Shown here in pieces: positions 1-11,500 of a stretch of DNA of 64,000 nt (positions within the stretch are counted from its first letter, which is position 1; every line of letters begins with the position of its first letter). Source of the stretch: Xestospongia muta (Eukaryota > Porifera > Demospongiae > Haplosclerida > Petrosiidae); NCBI GenBank assembly GCA_963693285.1, contig OY848927.1, forward strand, positions 188,501 through 252,500. Direction: 5' to 3'. A program made the position numbers and the translations under genes. A model generated the notes under the pieces. That model was not told the DNA's origin, ran no database searches, and worked only from the letters and a program-made list of their open reading frames with translations.

Positions 1-1547
1 ACATATATAGCTATCATCACAAAAAATTTGAAGCAATTTCATTCTTTAAAGTCTGTAAAAACCAAAACTAATTCATTAATTTACATGTACATTTACTAGT
101 AGAACAAAGGGTATTATATAAACATTTTTAAAAGGATAATGCAACATTTTAGAGCAGTGATACTAATGTCACTTAACAAGGACCTATATAGCTAACTTCA
201 TAAAAAAATTCAAGTGATTTTGTGACGTGGACCAAATTCTCAATTTTTGGCTCGAGACCATGGACTATAGTCCATGGTCTCGAGCCAAAAATGGCAAAAA
301 TGGCAAAATATGAAATTGCTTCAAATTTTTTATGATGATAGGTATATAGGTCCTTGTTAAGTAGAATAATTGTTTGTCCTTAGAAATGTTGTTAAAGTCA
401 GTAAAAAAACAAAACGGATTCATTAATTTGCATGTACATTTACTAGTAGAACAAAGAGCATTATATAAACATTTTTAAAAGGATAATGCAACATTTTAGA
501 GCAGTGATACTAATGTCACTTAACAAGGACATATATAGCTATCATCACAAAAAATTTGAAGCAATTTCATTCTTTAAAGTCTGTAAAAACCAAAACTAAT
601 TCATTAATTTACATGTACATTTACTAGTAGAACAAAGGGTATTATATAAACATTTTTAAAAGGATAATGCAACATTTTAGAGCAGTGATACTAATGTCAC
701 TTAACAAGGACCTATATAGCTAACTTCATAAAAAAATTCAAGTGATTTTGTGACGTGGACCAAATTCTCAATTTTTGGCTCGAGACCATGGACTATAGTC
801 CATGGTCTCGAGCCAAAAATGGCAAAAATGGCAAAATATGAAATTGCTTCAAATTTTTTATGATGATAGGTATATAGGTCCTTGTTAAGTAGAATAATTG
901 TTTGTCCTTAGAAATGTTGTTAAAGTCAGTAAAAAAACAAAACGGATTCATTAATTTACATGTACATTTACTAGTAGAACAAAGGGCATTATATAAACAT
1001 TTTTAAAAGGATAATGCAACATTTTAGAGCAGTGATACTAATGTCACTTAACAAGGACCTATATAGCTAACTTCATAAAAAAATTCAAGTGATTTTGTGA
1101 CGTGGACCAAATTCTCAATTTTTGGCTCGAGACCATGGACTATAGTCCATGGTCTCGAGCCAAAAATGGCAAAATATGAAATTGCTTCAAATTTTTTATG
1201 ATGATAGGTATATAGGTCCTTGTTAAGTAGAATAATTGTTTGTCCTTAGAAATGTTGTTAAAGTCAGTAAAAAAACAAAACGGATTCATTAATTTACATG
1301 TACATTTACTAGTAGAACAAAGGGCATTATATAAACATTTTTAAAAGGATAATGTAACATTTTAGAGCAGTGATACTAATGTCACTTAACAAGTACCTAT
1401 ATAGTTATCATCACAAAAAATTTGAAGCGATTTCATTCTTTAAAATCTGTGAAAAACCAAAACGAATTCATTAATTTACATGTACATTTACTAGTAGAAC
1501 AAAGGGCATTATATAAATATTTTTAAAAGGATAATGCAACATTTCAG
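1..1547. repeat. Palindromic satellite array A (~183-bp monomers and ~340-bp palindrome-bearing units)
   Basis: Monomers start with AACAAGGACCTATATAGCT and recur at about 175, 522, 703, 1049 and 1388. The spacing is about 181 bp for plain monomers and 339-347 bp where a palindromic segment is present. A higher-order period of about 528 bp is visible because the sequence from position 1 recurs from about 529. Each palindromic segment carries a perfect 50-bp palindrome (243-292, 771-820, 1118-1167) with core GACCATGGACTATAGTCCAT. It is flanked by imperfect inverted arms: AACAAGGACCTATATAGCT on the left and AGGTATATAGGTCCTTGTT on the right. The array lies in an intron of the STAG gene, because a coding exon begins at 1548. 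It could be a foldback/MITE family that became tandem. I see no coding capacity. Confidence 0.9.
243..292. repeat. 50-bp perfect palindrome, copy 1 of 5
   Basis: The two 25-nt halves are exact reverse complements with no spacer. Further copies lie at 771-820, 1118-1167, 41910-41959 and 43896-43945. Such a sequence could extrude as a cruciform in DNA or fold as a long hairpin in intronic RNA. That behaviour is inferred. Confidence 0.9.
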
Positions 1548-2123
1548 GATTTAGCAAGGAGAATTGCTTTGACAACTGGATTTGAAGTTGTTAAGTATCG
1601 TCAACCATTAGTTGGTATCCATAGAGATGGTATCAAGTTTGCCCTACAACGAGAGAATGATGAAGATATCTTGACTCCACCCCCTCAATTAGACTTCATA
1701 GAAGTAATAGCTGAATTCAGTTTTCGTCTTGTTAATGTTGATATATCTGGTGACAAAGGAATGTACGTAATCTATAATTTAATAAGTAGGGTCATCCTCT
1801 CAATTATTAGATTGTCATTTCTCAAAGAACAATTTGAAGACCACCCACTCAATGAAATTACTGAACTGGATGGCTGGGAACCTTTAAACAATTACATCAC
1901 ATCACTAAATCGTCAAGAAGGGGCAGAGTCTCATGACACTACAGGAGGTGTTGCTCAAACTAAAAAGAGAGGCCGTGGTACTAAGAGAAAACAAACTGCT
2001 GCTCCTGAAGGTAACAAGACATTTGTAGTGTATTATGTAATATAAATTATAATTATAATTATAGGAGAGCCACCTCAGTTATCAAAGTCAGCACGTACTC
2101 ATTCACCAGTAGATGTATCATGA
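1548..2123 (+). CDS. STAG: Cohesin subunit SA/STAG (SCC3), 3' end
   Basis: STAG/SCC3 is the HEAT-repeat subunit of cohesin, which holds sister chromatids together. Three terminal exons are visible: 1548-1762, 1811-2010 and 2065-2123 (TGA). They join in frame. The first exon begins DLARRIALTTGF and includes KDG-like HRDGIKFALQ and PPPQLDFIEVIAEFS, the hallmark of the C-terminal STAG helical region. It continues through GILSFLKEQFE at the 1762/1811 junction. A basic tail (KKRGRGTKRKQ) follows, and the protein ends in HSPVDVS. This tail is much shorter than the vertebrate STAG C-terminus. The 5' part lies before the window, beyond the satellite-filled intron. The first splice acceptor abuts the satellite. 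The neighbour downstream (CAMLG-like) converges, with stop codons 115 bp apart. Confidence 0.85.
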
Positions 2124-2238
2124 GTTACTGACAGTTATATTGTCAACATCATAAAATACAACTGATAAACATTGTGCTACAAAGTTAATATTATATTATG
2201 TATAAATAGTTGAGTTACTAACAGTTGTATTGTCAACA

Positions 2239-2873
2239 TCATAAAATACAACTTATAAATACAGTGAAAAACAAAGTGAGCATTATATTATATATAAATA
2301 GTTGAGCTACAGTTATCAGTGATATAGTAATGTCAACTTTATTAGCAGCTGAAGGAGATATTGATGTCACAAGTGAGACAGCACTATCTAACCAACCACT
2401 GTTTCTTAAATGATAATGATGGGTGTGGTCATTCTGACTGTATACGTGGAGAAATACAAATGATAAAATAAAAATACTGGATAACAAGGATGCCCCAATT
2501 ATTGAAGTACTTAATTGCATTTTAATTGCAATGGCTATTATGATACTGGTTGTGATTTGTGTCAGTACATGTAACTTTGAAGACATTGTGTACTTAAGTT
2601 TATAGTAGAGAGAAAGTGGTGACGATTTGTTTTGTTCTTGATCATTACTTGTCCCTAGTATATGATTATCTACTTGTTTAGTAGATGTACTTAAGTACTG
2701 TGTTGATGCTGGAGGGGTGTTTCGTGGTCTAAAAATAGACATTAAACTATTACATCATTATGATACTATTAAATGTACCCTTTCGTTCCTGATAATTTCT
2801 CCAGTCGACTGTTTGCATTATCAAGTATTTTCCTTCTTCTTTGCTCTCTTTTCTTTGCCTCCTTTTCAGCCAT
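2239..2873 (-). CDS. CAMLG: CAMLG/GET2-like ER tail-anchor insertion receptor subunit
   Basis: CAMLG/GET2 recruits the GET3/TRC40 ATPase to the ER for insertion of tail-anchored proteins. I join exon 1 (2873-2779) to exon 2 (2728-2239) across a 50-bp intron with GT-AG ends. The frame closes to a 194-aa protein. Exon 1 gives MAEKEAKKREQRRRKILDN. The basic RRRK cluster followed by an ARxxRI/xSRLEKL-like helix is the N-terminal GET3-binding motif of this family. A Ser/Thr-rich linker follows, then about three hydrophobic segments (around TTSIIIAIAI, SLLSSIFILSFVFL and the C-terminal FIYNIMLTLFFTVFISCIL). The C-terminal part is a plain open frame that looks orphan unless exon 1 is added. It shares a 313-bp divergent promoter with importin alpha. 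The family call rests on motif and topology only. Confidence 0.65.
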
Positions 2874-2907
2874 CTTGCACCATGTAAGGGTAAACCCCCA
2901 AATGCTC

Positions 2908-2919
2908 TGCGCATGCGCA
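2908..2919. promoter_or_regulatory. NRF1-type palindromic site in a divergent promoter
   Basis: TGCGCATGCGCA is an exact match to the palindromic NRF1 consensus. It lies 35 bp upstream of the CAMLG-like ATG and 268 bp upstream of the importin alpha ATG. The same 12-mer occurs in the eIF4A/EFCAB11 divergent promoter at 62525-62536. Functional use is inferred. The remainder of 2874-3186 shows no other recognisable element. Confidence 0.6.
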
Positions 2920-3186
2920 GTTAGTCAACAATATCCCACCTGCAGAGTAGTGTATGTATTAACTGTTAAGTGGATTTGTCATTAAGTGTTTGACAAGTTT
3001 TCCAGTTAATGTTGTTCAACTGAGTAAGGGTGAGGCTATGATCAGTGTAAGTTACTGAAGTTACCATCAAAAGCTCGTACCATCACTCTAAAGCTCTGTT
3101 ATTGTGTGTCTGGTCACTCTCATTGATGTAAGTAGTAAGTTTGATATGAAGGACTTATAATGTCCATTATTTGTAGTTGTGTGACA

Positions 3187-5983
3187 ATGTCTGAAGGACG
3201 GTATAAAAATTTTAAGAATAAGGGTCGAGATCAGGCTGTAAGTTGAGGGTGTGTTAGTGGGTGTGGTCATGTCTGATTCTTATAGGAAATGAGACGGAGA
3301 AGAACTGAAGTCACTGTAGAATTACGGAAAGTAAGTTTATATAGTCTACTTTATTATTTGATAGATTTTTTAGAACAAGAAAGATGAACAAATGCTTAAA
3401 AAAAGAAACATACCTCTTGATATTCAAACATCTGTGCTAACTGTAAGACACACCTCTTAATATTCACACCCACTATAATTAATTTATATCCAGGAGTTAA
3501 GTACATACTCACTACATGATATTGTCCGTAAAGCTCGCCATACAGTTTTGGAACAAAAATTGGAGGGAATTCAATTAGTTAGGTAATTATGACATCATAA
3601 ATAAAATCATGTTGTAATGATTTTAACACAATTAGGAAGATATTATCTAAGGGGCGTAACCCTCCAATAGATGAATTAATAAGGTATTAAATAATTGACA
3701 GGAGTCATGATTTAATCTCTCTTTTAGTGTTGGTTTAGTACCTATATTAGTAGAATGTCTCCAACATGATCAGTAAGCTAATGTCTACACACATTATACA
3801 TTATCTCTTGCTAGTCCCACTCTACAGTTTGAAGCAGCTTGGGCACTTACTAACATTGCCTCTGGTAGTTCTATGCAAACCAAGACTGTTGTAGCGTGTG
3901 GTAAGTCTCATATATGCTCCTAATTTAGTAGATATCATCTCATTTATTAGGAGCTGTCCCTATTTTAATACAGCTTTTATCATCTCCTCATGTGAATGTA
4001 TGTGAGCAAGCTGTTTGGGCTTTAGGTAATATAACAGGGGATGGTCCTGAATGTAGAGATTTTGTTATAAGATCTGGTATTATTGATCCTTTATTGGCGT
4101 TAGTGACAGAAAGAACGCCTGTAAGTGATTGTGTTGCCATGACAACTATTATTACGTAATATTTAGACATCACTGTTGCAAAATGTAACATGGACTATTT
4201 CTAATTTGTGTCGAAATAAGAATCCTCCACCACCATTCCAGTCTGTTGTTGTGGTATGCCTTTTGTTGAAGTGGGTGTGGTCATATTTTGTTGTATTAGA
4301 CACTACCTTCGCTAGTGGGCCTGGTACAGCATCCTACACTTGATGTCCAAGTTGATGCTTGTTGGGCACTGTCCTTCTTAGCTGATGGAAATACAAGACA
4401 AATTCAGGTCAGCTGATATTCACATGATCAAATCAATTTCATTCTTTGTGTAGGCTGTTTTAGATTCTGGGGTAGTCCCTAAATTAGTTCCTTTATTAGG
4501 CATCCAGGAAAATAAGATAGTGGTAAGGTATTATATGTATTTCGTCAATAACATACAAGGCATCTAGTGTTCATTATACCAATGTTCCTATTACCATATA
4601 CTGGTACCATTATACCAATGTCCTATTACCATTGTACTGCTTCCATTATACCAATGTCCTATTACCATTGTACTGCTTCCATTATACCAATGTCCTATTA
4701 CCATTGTACTGCTTCCCTTATACCAATGTTCCTATTACCATTGTACTGCTTCCATTATACCAATGTCCTATTACCATTGTACTGCTTCCCTTATACCAAT
4801 GTCCTATTACCATTGTACTGCTTCCATTATACCAATGTTCCCACTACCATTTGTACTGCTTCCATTATACCAATGTTCCTCCATTGTGGTATCACTATAT
4901 AATTTACCATTATATCTTCCTTCCATTTAGATGCCAGCTCTACGTACATTAGGTAATATAGTAACAGGAACTGATGAACAAACACAAGTTGTATTGGATC
5001 ATGGCATCTTACTACATCTTATAAATCTATTACATCATCCTAGACCTTCTATTGTCAGAGTTAGTCATCATTATATCATCAATTAGCTCTGACTTAGTGA
5101 AGTCCCCAAACATATTTACTAATTGCATTGGAAAATTTTAATAGTATTTCTTGTTAATAGTAACTTATTACTCATTTCTGCAGAATTGAAAGTGAAATTT
5201 CATGAGCTATTCTATGAAACAGCCATATTAATGCTCACTTTAAATTAATATTTCTTATACTGTAGGAAGCAGTGTGGACATTGTCTAATATAACTGCTGG
5301 TAATCAGGGACAAATTCAAATGGTTGTAGATGCCTGTCTAATTCCTCCATTGATTACAATATTGGCTCAAGGAAACTTTAAAACACAAAAAGAAGCGGCT
5401 TGGGCGCTTAGTAATTTAACCGTGGGTGGATCTGTACAACAGGCAAATATTTCTTATCGAATATGACTAGATCACTTCTTACGTTTATAGGTCAGTTATA
5501 TTGTCCAGCAAGGTTGTATACCACCAATGTGTGGTATGTTAGCCACACAAGACTCTATGGTAATTCAAGTCATATTGGATGGACTTGGAAATATATTAAA
5601 AATGGCTGGACCTCAAGCCAAATTAATAGCAGATATTATTGAGGAAGCAGGAGGAGTTGAAAGAATTGAGGCATTACAACAACACGATAATATTGAGATT
5701 TATAAATTAGCTTACTCTCTCATAGAACGCTACTTTCAAGCAGAAGTAAGCAATTACTGACTTGTCATTGATTGTGTTTTTAACCACAACAAAGCTAGTG
5801 TCAATGTAATAATTATAATAAGGTTAATGGCTGGATTATGTTGTTAACAGTATCATAAATGTACTTGTGTCATTAGTAAATTTCTTTTAGGATGATGAAG
5901 ATACGCAGGTAGCACCCACTCAAGGAGAAGAAGGTTACCAGTTCCGAAACGCACAATTACCTGGTGGTGGCTTTAAGTTTTAG
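3187..5983 (+). CDS. KPNA4: Importin subunit alpha-3/4 (karyopherin alpha)
   Basis: This nuclear import adaptor binds classical NLS cargo through ARM repeats and importin beta through its N-terminal IBB. Fifteen exons close to 506 aa: 3187-3237, 3286-3330, 3374-3442, 3494-3582, 3636-3683, 3728-3772, 3815-3900, 3951-4120, 4167-4253, 4300-4407, 4454-4522, 4931-5059, 5266-5442, 5491-5745, 5891-5983. IBB is shown by [30 protein letters not shown] and LKKRN. ARM NLS-groove W/N pairs recur ([62 protein letters not shown]). The C-terminus GGGFKF resembles the alpha-3/4 subfamily. Intron 11 contains a minisatellite. The intron after 5442 starts with GC rather than GT. Confidence 0.95.
4568..4905. repeat. 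Minisatellite in importin alpha intron 11
   Basis: About nine tandem copies of a ~36-bp unit (core CATTATACCAATGTCC, then ATTACCATTGTACTGCTTC) fill most of the intron between exons 11 and 12. The unit length is a multiple of three and lacks stops, so open frames appear in more than one phase. They are not coding. Confidence 0.85.
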
Positions 5984-6850
5984 CCCAGCCCTCTTTAAAA
6001 AAATCACACTACTATGTCTAACATCTTTTTGTATATTTAGACAGTACCATAAATTACTTATTGTTGTATTTTCAAGTATTGTTTTAATGTTACATCAGTT
6101 GATAATGACATTGTATTATATCTGTTCGTAGAAAAAAGTGTTTGAATTTCATGTATTATTTTCCGCAAAAATCTGTTGCCATGGTGATATTACGTGCATT
6201 TACTGGCACAGGATTATAAAAATGTAATTTTATGATAGTTGATTTTGGCAGCTTTGATGTAAGGTCACTAATGCTTTGTGAGTGATAACAGTCATTAGGT
6301 TTCAACACTAAGTCAATTATTGTTTAGTAAGATCAGATATACATATATCATCTAATAGCATAATTGGGGTTAATGCATTATAATGTATTGTAGTTAATAC
6401 AATAACATAATATGCTGTTATTGTATTGCAATAATTGTTATTGTTGTAGTCGGTGTAATAGAATTAGTGGGCTAATATACACTGTAGCTGTGGGTGTCAG
6501 CGGCCTACCACAAGTACAAAGGCGCCGACACAGACACTATTAATTAAGGCATCTTACAAATTTAGGCCTTTAGGCTATACAAGCAATTAGATTCTAATAT
6601 CAAGTGTACGTATACTTGAACGGCTTGTAGATAGTATTAACCACTTCATATTGAATTAGCTATCAAAGGAACCGAACTATGCCGACCATAGGCCATAACA
6701 CTTAACGCCATCTGCATTAGAATAACTTCGCATTTTTTGGTAACAAGAACTCTTTGCAGGTTGCTAAAATTTATATAATATTTTTCACTGAGCAGCTTTA
6801 AAAAGTTTCTACGTCTTCTCGAGGTAACGAGTGCCACTTCAGAACAACAG
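5984..6850. other. Intergenic region between importin alpha and the homeobox gene
   Basis: AT-rich sequence that should include the importin alpha 3' UTR and the homeobox promoter or 5' UTR. A GC-richer patch near 6490-6535 may be promoter-proximal. I see no exon or repeat. Confidence 0.5.
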
Positions 6851-8422
6851 ATGGTGTTAGTGATGAGCGAGGCAGCTTTGCCATTTAACTCGTCGTCGTC
6901 CTCGACGATATTGGAAGAACAGAGCGAGAGTCCAGCAGTTACAAGCAGACCAGGAAGTTTTTCAATCGGTATATCTCCTCTACGAAGTAGGACGCCATCT
7001 CCTTCCACTAGTAGTACAGCTGATGGTCTTGGTAGAAGTTCTCCAATGTTATATTCCAGTCAAGACGGATTACAACAAGTAGGAGGAAGAAAGTCAGATC
7101 TTGAAGGTAAGACTATAAACATGAAACACTAAGTTTATGGGTTTTTAGGTTCTCCCCAAAATGAAACTGTATTGAAGAAAAAAAGACGATATCGTACAAC
7201 TTTCACTAGTTTCCAACTACGAGAATTAGAAAAGGTATTTGAGAGAACACATTATCCTGATGTATTTACAAGGGAAGATCTTGCTAATCGTGTTGAACTA
7301 ACAGAGGCTCGTGTACAGGTAAGAAAAGAGAGAGAAAGAGTTAGTATTGGGATTAATTTAACAGTTTAATGACAAACTCATAACAATGATTATTTTAGCT
7401 AATTTCATATGGTATTTATGCAGTGTTTGTTGACAGAGCTTTCTACATCATCTCACTAATCAAATATGATTCCATTATCTATTATCATTTAATTGTAAGA
7501 AGCTAAACCATCAACTGTAAAATGTATAACATAGTAAGCATATCCATTATGTTAGCATGACTTCAATGGTCTGAAAATAAACAAGTTAATCTTATTATAA
7601 TCAATTAGTAAAAATAATAATTAACTATATTGATAAACATTGTCTAGTATATAAAAAAACACTAATAAATTTGTCCCACAGCTTTCTTAGACTTATTGTC
7701 TCGACTTACGAACATAATGATTGTTTACTAGTTCATCCACCATAGAACAAAACCACATACCACTAAGTGATCTGGTATGACATGGTTTTGAAGGCAAATT
7801 AGATCAAAGGCATCGTTAAAGAAAAACAAAGACCCCTTAAAAATGACATTTTTCTTTTTGCCCTGTACAGGTATGGTTTCAGAACAGGAGAGCAAAGTGG
7901 AGGAAAAAAGATAAACAAAATTCAGCTCAAACAGCTAGTTCACCCATTCAACCTAACCCAACAGAACTAGCTCCTATCATGACTACAGTAGCTATAAACC
8001 CGTCAATGGTACCACCAACTGAAGGGGCCACAAATATAGCATCTTCACCACTCTCGGCTACAGCTTCTCTTCCCATCTCACAATTGATGGCTGCTACCGG
8101 AAGTAATTCAGCTGCAACTTGGCCCATAAATTTTCTATCTTCTCCAATTACTTGTATACGAACTCTTCCTAACGGTAGCGTGATATTGCAGCCTCAATTA
8201 GCAACATTATCAGCTGGAGGGCTTGCTCCAACTCAAATACCAACTATATTGAATCCATCACAATTGGTTGGTCTGACTCATGTGAATGGTGGTAGAGCAA
8301 CTGTAGTCCCTCAAATTATGTCACCATTATCTTTAGCACAAGTGCCTGTATCTGCAGCAGCTATAGCTCCTTCTCTCCCAGTGATAAGCGTCCAAGTCCC
8401 TAAAACTGTAACGTCATCATGA
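6851..8422 (+). CDS. Paired-class (Prd-like, Q50) homeobox transcription factor
   Basis: Nuclear DNA-binding regulator. Three exons (6851-7106, 7149-7318, 7871-8422) give 325 aa. A Ser-rich N-terminal part precedes the homeodomain, which begins [20 protein letters not shown], continues through [19 protein letters not shown], and ends [15 protein letters not shown]. Glutamine is at homeodomain position 50 (WFQNRR). No paired domain is visible. The intron between RVQ and VWFQ falls at homeodomain 46/47, a site common in the paired class. The C-terminal half is rich in Ala, Pro, Ser, Thr and Gln, as in transactivation regions. I do not see an OAR motif. The start may be M at 6851 or the internal ATG at 6863. 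Assignment to a named family (Arx-like, Otp-like) needs a tree. Confidence 0.9.
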
Positions 8423-8565
8423 CATCATTTAGATATTAGATGAAACATTTTTTGCACACACTTAACTTAATTTTTAATCAATTTTGTAGCACAATCACAT
8501 GACTTTCACATGATCTTTGACTCTTTCTTGACATATTAATCAAATGTTTAATCAATGAATAATAA

Positions 8566-11500
8566 TTATCTCAGAGTTGGAAATAATAACTTCAAGTTAA
8601 CATTACAATAAGCATTTGCGTCTAAGTACTGTTGGATTAATTTTGAAATCAATTCTTTTCCTACAAAACAATAACATATCATTAATCAAGAGGAAAGGAG
8701 GAGGGCGGGATAATATACCTGAAAATATGGACTTGAAATACCTTAATTGACAATACAAATCACCACTTGAATACTACATTTAAAACATTGTATAAACATC
8801 ACCTCCTACCTATCTCATTCTCACCTCCTCTTTCAATCCCATATCCTTCTCAGGACCACAGACAGGACAAGTAGTTGTCATCAAACTACAACGAGTCCGA
8901 AACTGACACGAGGGATCTTTACATATTAACCACCCCTAAAAATAATAAAGTTAAAAGTCCACTCTTAACACAATTAAATGCTAATAATAAATTTTAAATG
9001 TTGTTAATTATACCAATTACAAAGACATTCCAATGTCATAGTCATACCTGATAATATAAACTTATATAATAGCGTATAGACAATGATACAGCATTACATA
9101 ATATGTCATCAGTAAATAGATTATCACATTGAGTACAAGAGTACCTTTCCTATACAAGGAAAGATCATTAATATGAATTGATTAGCTAAAAATGAATTTA
9201 TTTAATTAGATCTGGTCAGTTAACACAAACTATTTTACATGTAACAACAATTAAAATTGCCAAGTTGGTATTAGAAGTGTAAGGCATAATAGTAAACCTT
9301 TTAAGGAGGCCCAGACATTCTCAAATAAATACAATAAATATCAATGAATTTGAACAAAGGCATAATAAGACCACTGAAAAATAACAAGACAACTAATTCA
9401 ATTACAAACAATATACAAGGGTTGTGTCTAAAAGATCTCTGGACAGACAGGCTCCTACAGAAAACCAGTTGCCAAGGTGATGAGGTTTTGACACCTGAGA
9501 CTACATAATTTGAACTATTTGATATTGCATTAATAATTAAATTTACATAATTGCACTGAAATTCAATTTTGGGTGTGAGCTAATAACTCAATTGTATCTT
9601 TTAAAACAACAATTGCCCGTTCTTTGATGTGGCAAGTTGATAGCGTGTGTAGAACAGATGTGTCACACACATAACTATTATTTTTGAGTAAACTAACTAC
9701 ATTACAATGTAGGGGAGAGACCTGTACTTGATGTAATAAATGCATTGTTACAAATCGTTATTAATTGGTTTGTTTGTTCACCTTCTCATTAAAATGCTGA
9801 CATATCCCACACTTTGAACAATGTATATACAGAGGATCAGCTTCAAATGTCCCTCCTTCAGGTAAAAGGGTATCTCCTGATTGTATCTCATCTTCATTTG
9901 TTTTACTGCGATTGGAGTAGGCTGATGGATCTAGCCCCAACCATTCTGCTAAATGAGCTGCATCTAATCCAGCAATAGGTTCACAAAGTCGAGATATAAC
10001 AGCATGAACCTATGTTGTTATGTTACCATGACAATAACGAGTGTGGTTAACTCACTTGATGTTGAAGATAGTAGTGGCTATCGACCTTTAATTGTTGCTG
10101 TGTAACTTCATTGGGATGAAAGGACCTCAATGCATGTGATGTACTCCCTTCTCCCTAGCAAACATTCTTCTATATAACTTTGTTAATGATCTTACCTCAC
10201 AAACAATATAAGGTATAACATCTCCAGGTTGTACATGTTGTTGTCTACTGATCATTCTCATAGCCACTTGTACATGGGGAAGACTCTTTTTATCAGGATA
10301 ATCTTTAGGTAATTTAGTAAGAGCCTGTTATAAATGAATATAATTAGTGAATTTCCATTAAAATAATGAACTAACTTTAGTTATTATAAAATCCTTTAAA
10401 TCAGTCTTTCCACTTCTGACTTCATCACAAACTGTAAACAGAAATAACAGCTACTATAATAATATTATTTTATACTTTGTACTAGAAATGTCTGTACATG
10501 TTCTATTAAATCATCAAGATTTTGTCCTGCAAGAATCTCGTCCAATACAAAACTATAAGACATAATATCATGTGATAGTCATGTGACTCATGACTTACTG
10601 TCCAGCTCTCTTAGCCAGGTCTGACCAGTCTCTCCTAACAATATCTATACCTTTTAATTCACGTTTTTCTATTAATTCATCTACAATTCAAATATTGGAC
10701 ATTAATACAAGCATAGAATGTTACTGTAACATACTATCGTGTTTATGTATAGAAATGGCAGCGTATCTAAAGTGTTAGAAAAATAATCAAATAAAAGTCT
10801 ACCAAAACAGAATTGTTGTGGTCCATTAACAAGAACTTTGATCTTGTATGAGGTAGCACTTTTGTGGATACAAGACGCCTTCATCTCTGCAGTCTAACCA
10901 CACAATATACATCTCAACTCATGTAATAATATGGGCGCCAACTTTGATTAGAGGTGGAACAGTGGTAGTGTAGAAGACTTTGGTATAATTAGACCAACTA
11001 ATAGGGAGGTGGTAACTAGACTACAGGCGTGTTAATGTTACTACTAAGTCAATATAATTTTAAGGAATGAGGAGGGGTCGGGTCATGTCTGATTTCTGAT
11101 GACAAATACAAACTTACTTTTTTTTCTTCAGCAATAACATACACTTAAAAATCCCATCAATGTCAATCTCTAATAAACGATATAATTTATTAACTTCGGA
11201 TTTAACTTGATGAGCTAAAGATTCGGCTTTTTTTAAATCTTTAGTCCCACTGTTTATCATAATAGAATCAGTATCACCATATATCACATCTAGACCCAAC
11301 TAATATATGATTAATATAATGTATAAGAAAATGTCGTGACCAACTTACTTTTGTTGCCAAATCTCTTGTCTGTTCAAGTATCTATAAAATATATAATATC
11401 TAAAACAATTCTCTTAAAGAATGAGGTAATTGAATAAGCAACAGAGCACTAGTCCAAACAATAACTCCCGTCTCCCAATCAATTGACTCTCACACTTTAA

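Noticed and set aside
1..1547. Array A as a centromeric satellite because of the ~183-bp period
   Set aside because: It is short, intronic, and repeated in another intron. Nothing beyond monomer length supports centromere function.
2773..2985. Plus-strand 70-aa hydrophobic frame
   Set aside because: Antisense to the CAMLG-like first exon and the divergent promoter, including the NRF1-type site.
4567..4952. Two overlapping repeat-protein frames in importin alpha
   Set aside because: A minisatellite with unit length divisible by three lies in a clear intron. The flanking exons splice in frame without it.
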